Below are positions 55,318 to 64,000 of a DNA stretch of 64,000 nt, piece after piece. Numbering within the stretch: the stretch's first letter is position 1; the number at the start of each line of letters is the position of its first letter. The notes under the pieces were generated by a model. The model ran no database searches. It had not been told where the DNA came from and was given only the letters and a program-made list of their open reading frames with translations. This stretch comes from Acarospora socialis. Its lineage: Eukaryota; Ascomycota; Lecanoromycetes; Acarosporales; Acarosporaceae. The translations under genes were made by a program, and so were the position numbers. Location of the stretch: assembly GCA_025617375.2 (NCBI GenBank), contig JAMYGW020000001.1, positions 3,038,001 through 3,102,000 on the forward strand, given 5' to 3'.

Positions 55318-57592
55318 TCGAGTCTGGAAGTTCGGAAACTCATTCAAACCGCGGTGTGCCATTGGCAACCCGAGAACTGTACACTTGGGCCACGGAGCCA
55401 AAAGCACGGTTCAGGTGGAGAGAGTAGTATATCCTCTCACTGGTCCGGATACGTTCAAAACAGTGGTTAGGATACATATTTGACTATCGTGCGGGTATAA
55501 TCTGAATCAGATCCTTCAAACACAACACCGAGCAGTACGGTTTGAGTACCTGAGACTTTCTATATCGCGGAGTAATCATGGAGGACTCGCGTCTCACTTT
55601 CGCACATGTCAAAAGTCCACACAACCTCTCTCTGTATTGTTCTTCTCCATATTCCTTGAAGACCGGCTCCTTGTAAATCAGTGCTCTCTTCGCTCCTTCC
55701 GCCCATACCCGCCCAACTTTCATCATGAGACAGGCTCTTTGAGTTTTCCTCCGCAAGATGCTCGGAAATAGCGCGCCAAATGCATAGCTCCGAGCAGAAC
55801 GCTTCTTTTCCGGTCTTTTCCTTTACTGTAACCATTCTCTAACACGTGGAAACTTCGTTTATCAGGCTGCTTTACATATGGATCAATCCATACGGTTGAG
55901 CTGGTGCAAATCTAACAATTTACTCTCCGCCCTCAAAATGGTGGAGGTAGCCGGGCTTGTAGCTGGAGGATCTAAAGCGCCCTGTATTGACAAGGCTGAC
56001 AAGCAACTTCCTCAACGTACATACATCAGCATGGTGATCTCTTTAATCGCCGTATAGCTGCAATCAGACAAGCATGCCCAGTTGAGCGCAAAGCTGCTGT
56101 TCTCACGCATCTTCTCCTTCTTCTTCTCTCTTCCTCCTTCCTATCTTTCTTTCCTACAGCCTTATTTCCGTCGTGCTATACGCTTCCCCGCAGACGGGGC
56201 CAGTCTTATACTACAGCTTCCACACTGCCCAACCCGAGCATCTATATTTATTAAACGTGGTACTATTTCTGACACGCCACGATGCTCGCCTACGTCCTAT
56301 ATAAGAAAGCCAAGTCCCGCGACTACAAGAGAGAGAAAGATTGCCAGTACGCCGTTTGCCAGCAAGCTACCCGCACCACTGTCGAAGCACCGGAAATCTT
56401 GAGAGTGTCAGTTTTAGTGCTAATCTCGATTACTTCAATGCGTGGTAGATTGTATCATGCTGCGGCGGCGGAGCACAATCGGCTGATCGCTGGTTTGTAC
56501 AGTGAATCGGATGGGAGTAGGGTGCAAAAAACGAGGAAAGTCGCGGAGTTGGATGACAGGCCATCGGATGATATGAGGCCGATCACAGAACTGGATTGGA
56601 TTCTGATAGAAAACACGAGGCCGGTCAAGCTATGAGGTGTTCATGCCTGTGGTAGGTGAGATATCAGGCTCATTCTTGGCTGGAAGAAGCGACCTACGGC
56701 GAAAGAAGTGGACTTGGTCGCTAATCCTGTGCTGCGTTCTTATCTCGATGTAGCTTGTACTGCCCTACTCGAAGGTCTAAGTATCGTACTCAGGCAGCGC
56801 AGCAGATCCGCTGCGGACTCGCATAGTTGGGGTTCTTCCGGCCAGCGCACAATACAAGTCGACATAGGCCATTCTGGATGTGTAGTAGCGCAGTTTCAGC
56901 ATCGACATCCTTTGACCTTGCTAGTGAAGATGGGTAACCGCCTCATAATTCTCAACAGAACATACGAAAACGGCTTCACAAACTAGACCAGAGAGTTATA
57001 GGGAAGAATATGTAATAGGCTTTGCGTGTTGACCATATCGGCGAAGATTTGAAATCCGCACGGTATCCCGTATCTGTTAACGTCCCAAAATTAGGCGGTA
57101 GTTTCAAGCTTTGAATGAGACCTAGTAGCGAGGCTTTGCTACAGCATTGTAAACAGTTGGTTGTGTTGAGGTTAGCATTTCCAGTGCCTAGTCAACTTAG
57201 ACGCGCTGTAGGTCAGTCAGCTTTGTGTTTCAGCCTCACCATTCCGGTAGAAAACTTATCACTGCTTGTGGGCACCATTCAGTTTTCTTTACATCCCTGA
57301 TGGGTGTTAAAACGCATGTGAGTAGTCTTGTTTGCCACCAACCACCAGGCCGTGTCCGTTTGTGCATCGTGTATGCGTTGTCTCTTCGACCAACATGCAA
57401 CAGTAAGCGGCCTGATTGGTCGCAGATAAAGAGTGCCGTAGGTGGGGGCCCATTGGTGCCTAACAGAGCGGAAAGTTCTCAATCAGATGCTTGAGTGAGG
57501 TGTATACTTCTGCACTCAAGTCTCGCCGTATCTGGAGAAAATTCAAGGACGAAGGAAGTAAATCTCTTTCTGTTTGAACTAAAGTTCTCACG
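55318..57592. other. Long intergenic region
   Basis: About 2.3 kb with no certain gene. The minus-strand frames at 55484-55835 contain protein-like pieces (ALIYKEPVFKEYGEEQYRER) that may be a remnant. A possible small gene at 56282-56635 is listed separately. The remainder has nothing I can support. Confidence 0.4.
56282..56635 (+). CDS. Possible small hypothetical protein
   Basis: A 117-codon frame preceded, about 40 nt upstream, by a TATA-like TATATTTATTAAACG. The start MLAYVLYKKAKSRDYKREKD is a short hydrophobic then basic segment, and the end (DDRPSDDMRPITELDWILIE) is acidic. A possible in-frame intron at about 56406-56449 (GTGTCA to GGTAG) would shift the frame, so the unspliced version is listed. 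No family is recognised. The evidence is limited to promoter position and composition, and it may be a chance frame. Confidence 0.28.
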   Translation: MLAYVLYKKAKSRDYKREKDCQYAVCQQATRTTVEAPEILRVSVLVLISITSMRGRLYHAAAAEHNRLIAGLYSESDGSRVQKTRKVAELDDRPSDDMRPITELDWILIENTRPVKL

Positions 57593-58750
57593 ATGCCTAA
57601 AGGAAAGCACCGCATGTCGTGGATGTACGCAGATGAGTCAGCCATATACGCTCCATACACGGCTGAAGAGGACACGCTTGCTACCTCGCCCGTCGAAATA
57701 GCTTGCCCAGTTGAGGAGGACAACATTCTTGAAGCAGTTCCAGCAGCAGAGCCCGCTGTTGCCGAGGAACAAGAAGGTGCAGCTAGTATTCCTGCCAACG
57801 AAACTCCAGCTGATTAAGTTATTGACAAATCAGAGCCCGCTGTCGCTGAGGAAGAAGAAGCCGTTGCAGTGCCTATCGAAGTAGTAGCCCTTGTTGAAGA
57901 AGAGCCTCCTGCGGAAAAGAGCATCTGGTCGACGAAGGGTCGTCTATCCAAGAACGGGCGCAAACGGAAGGGGAAGCGGTTCCTAGGCGAAGAGTCCCAT
58001 GCCCAGTGGACGTTTCCTGCCGAAGAACGGCCTCCTGAGGAAGAACTGCCTCCTAAGGAAGAAGCGCCTCCTGCCGAAGAACTGCCTCCTGCCGAAGAAG
58101 AACCTCTTGAGAAGGAACAGCCCACTGCTCCTGCAGAACTGCGCTTCACACGTTATTCGATTAAAGAAGATGAGCCTGGTCTTGGGCAAGAGGCTCCGGA
58201 TATGGCTGATTCATTACGCAAATCCGAAGCTAAGAACCCGGACGGGGAATCTGGTGAGAATACAGGGCAACTCGAGAATCAACCCGGGGAAGCAGTTTTG
58301 ATATGCACATCCTGCACGACCATGCTGTTGATTGAATACGATGGGTCCTGCCCGTTCAGCATCATAACCTCTATGCGTCCTGATACAGAATTCTGCTCCT
58401 GGCTTCTGCACACGACCTGCTTTTCCTGCGCGAATAAACACAAGTATGATTTCGGCAGCAGAGACAGCTTCGGCAACCATTGTACGACAGCCTTTTCGGC
58501 AGCAGTTTTATCGGAAGAATTCATGAAGAGAACGCTCTGGTTCAGCGTTGCGGATAGAGTTTGCAGGAAGCCGATGAGGATAGTGATGGATACCGAGCGA
58601 CGATCAGTGGCTTATGGCAAAATTGACGTTTTGAGAGAGGAGACTACCAATGAGTGTAGGATGAGGGGCTTAAAGGCAGTGGAGACACTGGGCGAGAAGA
58701 GTGGGAGATTGGATATTCTCGAGTCGTTCGTCCCGGGAGGGTTCATGTAG
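57593..58750 (+). pseudogene. Acidic proline/glutamate repeat protein with Cys-rich C-terminal part and an in-frame TAA
   Basis: I do not recognise the family. From ATG 57593 the frame (MPKGKHRMSWMYADESAIYA) runs to TAA at 57815-57817 and then continues in the same register to 58750, so 385 codons form one frame with one stop. Sequence on both sides of the stop is related: AEPAVAEEQEGA before and SEPAVAEEEEAVAVP after, showing an internal duplication spanning the stop. A PPEEELPPKEEAPPAEELPP-type repeat lies at about 58025-58110, made of 15-21-nt units. The C-terminal 150 residues look like a folded domain: VLICTSCTTMLLIEYDGSCP, FCSWLLHTTCFSCANKHKYD and FGNHCTTAF, with paired cysteines that might bind zinc. 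The ancestral codon could have been CAA. Translation from 57869 would need a downstream start. Confidence 0.6.
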
Positions 58751-59840
58751 GGCAGGTTTCGTGACGGCAGAGGATCCACAAGCAGTAAGTGATTGTAGGA
58801 CACCAGCTGCTGCCATTCCCTGAGATGACGATGCACATGGCTCTTACCTGCTCCTGGCTGCAAGACTGCTCTGCCATTGGGAGAAAGCCGCGGTGCAGCT
58901 AGAATGGTAGAAACTCAAGACACCAGAATATTCGTAGGAACAATTGAGGTTTTCCAAGGAAGGTAGCCCCTATCGGGACACAATTTTAGCGTCCCAAGAT
59001 ATACCCATAAATTATACCTAGGTAGTGACCGCGTACTTATTTTGACGCAGAAGTTAGCACGCTTCCTTATGTTAACTCTCGTGCGGAACTCAGCTATCAT
59101 AATGGAGATTTAGGCCTGCTTGAGCTAGGAGATCCAGGTCCTGAGAACTTTGCGAATACACTGAAGGAATGCCTTCAACACAAAACTAGGTTCATCTCTT
59201 CAATCGAAAGAGTCCGTACGGGAGCCTATATCGTGCAAGGGCAATAACCCATTTCACGATTTCGCAAAACAAAAATCAGAATTTGAAGGCATGAAAATCA
59301 GAAATCACAGCAGTACATACACAGAATGATTTAATTCTACTATGACATTGTGTCTACTCTGTAAGAAATCGTCTCTCGTTCTACTGATACCGGCGATGTT
59401 CAAACAAAATTGACGAAGCCCCTTATTGGGGCCTCCTCGCCATATACTACGGTGGCGGCCTCATCCCTCCAGATTGGGCTGCAGCCAAGAATGAAAGCTC
59501 AAGGTAATAATATAGCCACCAGTTTCGTTCCAGCTTGGCCAACGTATTTGGATTCTTATTCAAGAAGTACAAGACGCTGCTAAGGCTTATCCACCCTCAT
59601 ATCTGCCCTGGCGACCATATTGGCGTATGCGCCCATCAGCACGTCATGATCCTTGAGCCACTGGTGGACTCCGGCGGCGTCTCGAGGGCGAGAACCCGTA
59701 ATCGGACGAACATCTCATAGCTTGGACAAGGTTGTGCTCCTACTAGTTCTTACATAATTGCTTATTCATTCCTTGTAAGTGCCCAGAAGCGCTGGCACCA
59801 AGGTTGCCTCCTCGAAACTCTTCAAAAGTTATTTCCAATG
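58751..59840. other. Intergenic region
   Basis: No supported gene between convergent 3' ends. The plus-strand frame at 59535-59720 is short and without a motif. Confidence 0.5.
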
Positions 59841-61520
59841 TCAACCCTTTATGCTGGATACTTGGCTCGCCCTCCTTTCCTCAATTTTGTCCAGGAATTC
59901 CACCGCACTCGTTCCTCTCTCCCTCGCCTCCACCAAGTTCTTGATCTCGGCATCTAATCTACTGTCGCCTGCCCTCGTCTTCCACGAACGGGGTCCACCT
60001 TTGCTAAACAGCACTTCTATTTCTTCCAACGTTTTCTTGGCGGTCTCGGGGTACGTGAAGAACGTTTGACAAGCACTGCCGAAACATAGCACTCCGAAGA
60101 TAATGAAGATCTTCCATTTGATATTTCGGAAACCCGGAGGGACGAAGAGACCTAAGGCAAAGTTAAACAGCCAGTTACCAACGGCAGCAATTCCCATTCC
60201 GGTGGCTCGTGTCTCGAGGGACCAGACTTCGGCGGCGTAGACCCAGGCGACGGGAGCAAGAGTGAGGGCGTATATGATGATGAGAAGGTACGAGAAAGCG
60301 ATCACCGTATGCGCGGGGCCGCCCGTTACTCGAATGACAACGTTGAGATTCCCACCCACCCCACCTGGAACGTAAGTGCTGTATGACCCGAGTACGCCAC
60401 CCACGACGAAATGGCAGATGCCCATTGCAATGGCCCCGAAGATGAGGAGAGGACGTCTTCCTGTCCTGTCTATATAGAAGAATATTACTGGCAAAGCTGT
60501 CAGTCTTGATCCACACCTCACCGCAGGACGCTCTCATACCTGACGTAAAGATGATGAACAGTGCGTATTGGACACCCGAAGATATGAGGTTGATATTGCC
60601 AGTCAAGTTCGCCATTTGGAACACATAAACAACGTAATATGTCATGACATTCGCACCGCTGAGCTGCTGCCATGCTTGCACAGAAAAACCGGCGAGAGTC
60701 CGTCGCCACATGCCGTTGTACACGAATTTCCGCCACCCTGGCGGGGATGCACGCTCGGCGGCAAGAACCACAGCGATCTCTTCCCATTCTGCCAGAACGA
60801 GGGGATCCTCCTTATTACCCTTGGCTTGGATGTTAGCAAGAGTTGTTATTGCCTCGTCAGTCCTATCCTTCTTCGCGAGCCAGCGCGGTGAGCGGGGCAG
60901 GAAAGGGATGCCGACCATCAAGGCAACACAGGGCACCCACTGGATTGCCCACGCCGTCCTGAAGCTTGCCGGACCGGGGATGAAGCTGCAGCCGTAGCCG
61001 ATGAAGAACATGAATAAGATGCCCCACTCGATCGCGAGCTGTTGGATGACAATAATGGCGCCTCGCTTCTCATGTTTCGCTATTTCTGCCAGGTACACTG
61101 GGACTTGACTGCTTGTTATGCCCACGCAGATACCATTAATAACCCGTCCAGCAATCAACATGCCCCATCCGGTGCAGGAAACTTGGAGTGCGGTGCCGAT
61201 AAGCCAGAAGATACATGCGAACCATATCGAGTCGCGCCTGCCACGCAAGTCAGACAATGGACCCGCGATGATCGACCCCACAACGCTGCCGGCAGCCAAC
61301 GCGGATCCTATTGCGCCTTGGACAATGCCATGGGGGTTGTTGAAGTACTCAAGGTACTGGTTCGTGCCGATAATAGCAGACATTGACGAAATGTCAAAGC
61401 CGAACCTAGTTTGGGTCAAATCTCGCGGCGGTTGGTGCTAGCGTATTTGACTGACAGCATGCCACCTACTGTGGCAATCATAGCTACGAAGTAGGTATTG
61501 TATATCTTCGGAAGCTTCAT
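59841..61520 (-). CDS. MFS sugar (hexose) transporter
   Basis: Sugar porter family of the major facilitator superfamily, 12 membrane helices at the plasma membrane, importing monosaccharides with protons. Three exons: 61456-61520 (MKLPKIYNTYFVAMIATVGG), 60540-61405 and 59841-60487. Introns of 50 and 52 nt keep phase, giving 525 aa. Signatures: MLFGFDISSMSAIIG across the first junction, GPLSDLRGRRDSIWF in loop 2-3, PRSPRWLAKKDR (the PESPRW-type motif with Arg for Glu), QQLSGANVMTYY in helix 7, DRTGRRPLL in loop 8-9 and a C-terminal PETAKKTLEEIEVLF. QQLSGAN resembles the usual QQxxGxN glucose-type motif. I chose the ATG at 61520 because it restores helix 1, which a start in the long second exon would truncate. 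The substrate is not deducible. Confidence 0.95.
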
Positions 61521-62288
61521 GGTGACGGGCTAGCAAGGCAAAATATACGAGTGTGCTCCCGACGAGAAACTTGTCTAGGGCAACAAGGGAAATCAGACAG
61601 AGAAGCGGGAGGAGGGTAAGGAATCACATTGACAATAACAGAAGTTGTCACCTTATGATATGACTTACCTACCTCCGAGCATCTTCTTCCTTTACCGTAT
61701 CAGCAGGATCTGCGGGGTTTGATATACGCAATGCTGCATGGTCATATTAGGTACCTGTACCTACCCGACCGCATCTTTCAGTCTACTCGCTCCTACCGAT
61801 TCAGCATGCACTGCGGTGAGGTTTAAAGGTACAGCAACTGCAACATCCAGTTTTACGTTTCTATGTGTATCGTGGAGTTCGAGGTGCGAGCCGTCAAGCC
61901 AGCCAGATCAGATCCGCGATCCCCGACAGGAAGTATGGCGATAGCAGAGAAAGAAGCTTACGCTTGCTTTCTGCGTCGATATTTGTACAGGCGCAGCTGT
62001 GGCGTGGTTTTACTGCTGTACACAATAAATGGGCTACATAGATCAATCATCCAATCATAGGGGTGCAGACCACATTTTGTCGCGTGCTTGGTGCGCTAAA
62101 TTGGTAGCACCGATTACTTATTATAGGTAGGAGGGAACCGCTGAAGTGTAGGTACAGTAGCATTGGCGGTGATAGCCATCATTTTCACTAATTTAGTTAA
62201 CCAATCTTCCTGATGCACAAATATGCACCATAAATGTAACAAATCCGTTATACTGTGTATCTCTACCCTCTCGAACCTCTTCCCATCT
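61521..62288. other. Intergenic region
   Basis: Promoter of the transporter gene (minus) and 3' side of the NmrA-like gene. A TTAGGTACCTGTACCTACC stretch at about 61746-61764 is related to the recurrent intergenic palindrome. No supported gene. Confidence 0.5.
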
Positions 62289-63339
62289 CTACAAACTACT
62301 CCCCCTCGTCTGCCTCTCAATACTCTGCCTTACTTGCTCCTCCAAAGTCTCCATCCTTGGATTCCCAATCTTCCCATTATCCCTTTCTTCATACAGTGTC
62401 CCGCCCTCAACCCATATCCTCTTCAGGGTATAGGACGTCGCTGTGGGTGAGCCTTGAGCCCACATCTCCTGTTCCCGCTTCTTCAGGACGTCGAGCGATG
62501 TGTACGAGACTTTCCATTCTGTGTCAGTCTGCTTTTCGTATTCATGCAGAATGTCCAGCATGCTCGTCGTGAAGGAGTTTACTTTTAGGATTGCGTTGCG
62601 GGAGGCGTCGGGATGGAGGAGGCAGGCTACGACGAGTTTACCGACGCTGGGGTTGTGGGAGGGGAGGTTAGCTAGTGTACGTTTAACAGATTCAAGTAGG
62701 TTTGAGGTCATACTCCGCCATAGTCGTGAAACTGATCTTAGCTTTCCCATCAGCAAGCAATACCGCCTTTCTGGCTTTCACATCATAACTCCCAATCTCA
62801 TCGGGATGCGCTTTCCCAATAAACATATCCGAATACGGTCCCGTGACCAGGTACGTGAATTCGACATCCTCGACCGTTTTGGCATATGCCCGGACCTTGA
62901 GCTTCAGTTGGTGGGGCTTCTCATGTGCGGAAGCAGGGCTGTATTCGACATCTGTGCCGTATTCGGAGGGGAAGAAGCGCTTGATTTTGCTTTCGGAGGC
63001 CCATTGGATGAGCTTGATCTGGGTTTCTATGGCGCCTCGGCCCACGCAGGAGATTACAGTGTCGAAGCCTTGCAACGTTAGTGGAACGGTGGAACGTGCT
63101 GGCGATTCGGTCTCACCATGATAAGCCTGCTTGACGTCTTTCTCGTTCGCAAGGTCGCCTGTCAAGACATTCACTCCTTCATTTTTCAGCGTTGAGATCT
63201 CGGAAGCTTTCTTTTCCAGCGTTGAGGGGGATGTCAGTATGCCAATGCGCCCGAAACTGGACTTTGAGTTGATGATAGCTCGCGTGATGTGTTTTCCAAT
63301 GACGCCGGTAGCGCCGACAATCAAGAGGCTGGAAGGCAT
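62289..63339 (-). CDS. NmrA-like / isoflavone reductase-like NAD(P)-binding protein
   Basis: Atypical short-chain dehydrogenase of the PCBER/NmrA group, NADPH-dependent reductase or redox sensor, cytosolic. Three exons, 63117-63339, 62714-63068 and 62289-62646, with introns of 48 and 67 nt, give 311 aa, the family size. It starts MPSSLLIVGATGVIGKHITR, the GxxGxxG dinucleotide loop. Next come VLTGDLANEKDV, GFDTVISCVGRGAIETQIKL and the signature RFFPSEYGTDVEY. KISFTTMADVGKLVVACLLH spans the second junction, and a substrate-side segment (LKRIWVEGGTLYEERD) follows. I use the ATG at 63339 rather than the one twelve codons upstream, because the loop normally begins within about ten residues of the start. 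The substrate is unknown and no cluster genes are adjacent. Confidence 0.92.
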
Positions 63340-64000
63340 GAGGTAAGGTAGGTAGACACAATGACCAAACGCCAATCGTCTGCTAGCTCGGCGACTACAA
63401 GGCGATGCTTATAAAGATCCGCACACTTACCTTACTCGTAGGTATTTGGAGCAATTGTCTCTCGTAAGCGGTCCCCACCATTGAGGCCCGAGGCCATATG
63501 CCAGAAATGATGGCAGACCAAAATAATCAAGCGACCACAACACCTTCAATTCTCTCATAGACTTAGATGATGACAGTCCACAAAGAGTCCTAGAAATTTA
63601 TTCTATGATCAGTGACACTTAGAAGCAATAACAATTACTTATATCAAGCAGGAATGTCTCTCTCAGTGCATTGTAAACATGTTTTTGCTGTCTGGTGCCA
63701 CTTATGGTTCTGCCATGACCTCTGACATGAAGTCTCGGCCTTGGCCGTACTTCCCCGCGGCACATGATGATAAGATAAGATAACATCTTACAAAACTGAT
63801 GAGGAAGCAAAATTCTAACCAGATCAAGCATTGAACCACTGTTTCCAGGAACTACCTTAGGTAGCACAAAAAACACCTCAAACAGCTCAAACCGAACTTT
63901 TGAAATAACTCCACCAAATCAAGCCCTAAATCACCCATTTTTGCAGTGCTGAAATTGCTCTGTTGTTCTCTATCTTTTTGATCTGAGTTAATTGATAAAG
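63340..64000. other. Intergenic region at window end
   Basis: Promoter of the NmrA-like gene and beyond. It includes an exact TACCTTAGGTA at 63853-63863. No supported gene; the minus-strand frame at 63619-63876 lacks coding character. Confidence 0.5.
63853..63863. repeat. Intergenic near-palindrome TACCTWAGGTA (copy 4 of 4)
   Basis: Exact TACCTTAGGTA about 515 bp upstream of the NmrA-like gene start, forming CTACCTTAGGTAG with its flanks. Confidence 0.6.

Noticed and set aside
9090-57817. Genetic-code reassignment of TAA/TAG
   Set aside because: Intact genes in the same window end normally with TAG (MDH) and other stops, and flawless long genes have no internal TAA/TAG.
59841-63339. Secondary-metabolite cluster formed by the transporter and NmrA-like enzyme
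   Set aside because: No core biosynthetic gene (PKS, NRPS or terpene synthase) or pathway regulator; ordinary neighbours.

Overview
The window is nuclear DNA of a filamentous ascomycete (Pezizomycotina). Genes carry short GT-AG introns of 48-120 nt with CTAAC/CTGAC-like branch points. There are no operons, intergenic gaps are 0.5-5 kb, and the gene set is typical of moulds: a HET-domain protein, a MedA/Medusa regulator, a DUF7025-type AAA ATPase, a GH128 hydrolase, an MFS sugar transporter and a NmrA-like oxidoreductase. Class-level placement is not possible from sequence alone. I see no rRNA, CRISPR array, convincing tRNA, or recognisable transposon or viral fossil.

Layout. 1-649: N-terminus of a flavin monooxygenase-like gene, cut by the window edge and frameshifted. 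1723-2756: secreted GH128-like glucanase. 5228-6590: mitochondrial malate dehydrogenase with six exons, fully resolved. 8180-10189: two degraded-looking multi-pass membrane protein genes. 10986-11938: lineage-specific basic coiled-coil protein. 12166-13430: quinone-oxidoreductase-like MDR enzyme. 15356-17680: medA-type developmental regulator with a long gene-free upstream region. 22866-23734: three-exon gene of unknown function. 24040-24200: 15-bp minisatellite. 24553-25824: unknown gene with an internal frame excursion. 27005-28046: basic Myb/SANT-like nuclear protein. 29460-32460: 920-aa RNA-binding-like protein. 33637-35919: HET protein. 36869-37918: RNase H with an in-frame stop. 39098-42461: AAA ATPase of 1005 aa. 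43509-45190: His/Gly-rich ORF and an unknown ORF. 46075-51280: GYF-domain protein of 1651 aa. 51795-53280: class V aminotransferase. 54062-55317: RBR E3 ubiquitin ligase. 57593-58750: acidic repeat protein with an in-frame stop. 59841-61520: sugar transporter. 62289-63339: NmrA/isoflavone-reductase-like enzyme.

The genes are independent units and there is no clear biosynthetic cluster. Central metabolism (MDH, sugar uptake), protein quality and translation control (RBR ligase, GYF, AAA), development (MedA) and self-recognition (HET) lie side by side.

The most notable shared pattern is that at least six otherwise coherent reading frames carry one or two isolated lesions. Three are in-frame TAA/TAG codons that could derive from CAA/CAG; the others are single-base indels. 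These are either real pseudogenisation (possibly a mild RIP-like C-to-T process) or assembly error. A second pattern is a near-palindrome, TACCTWAGGTA, that recurs exactly four times in 64 kb, always between genes.
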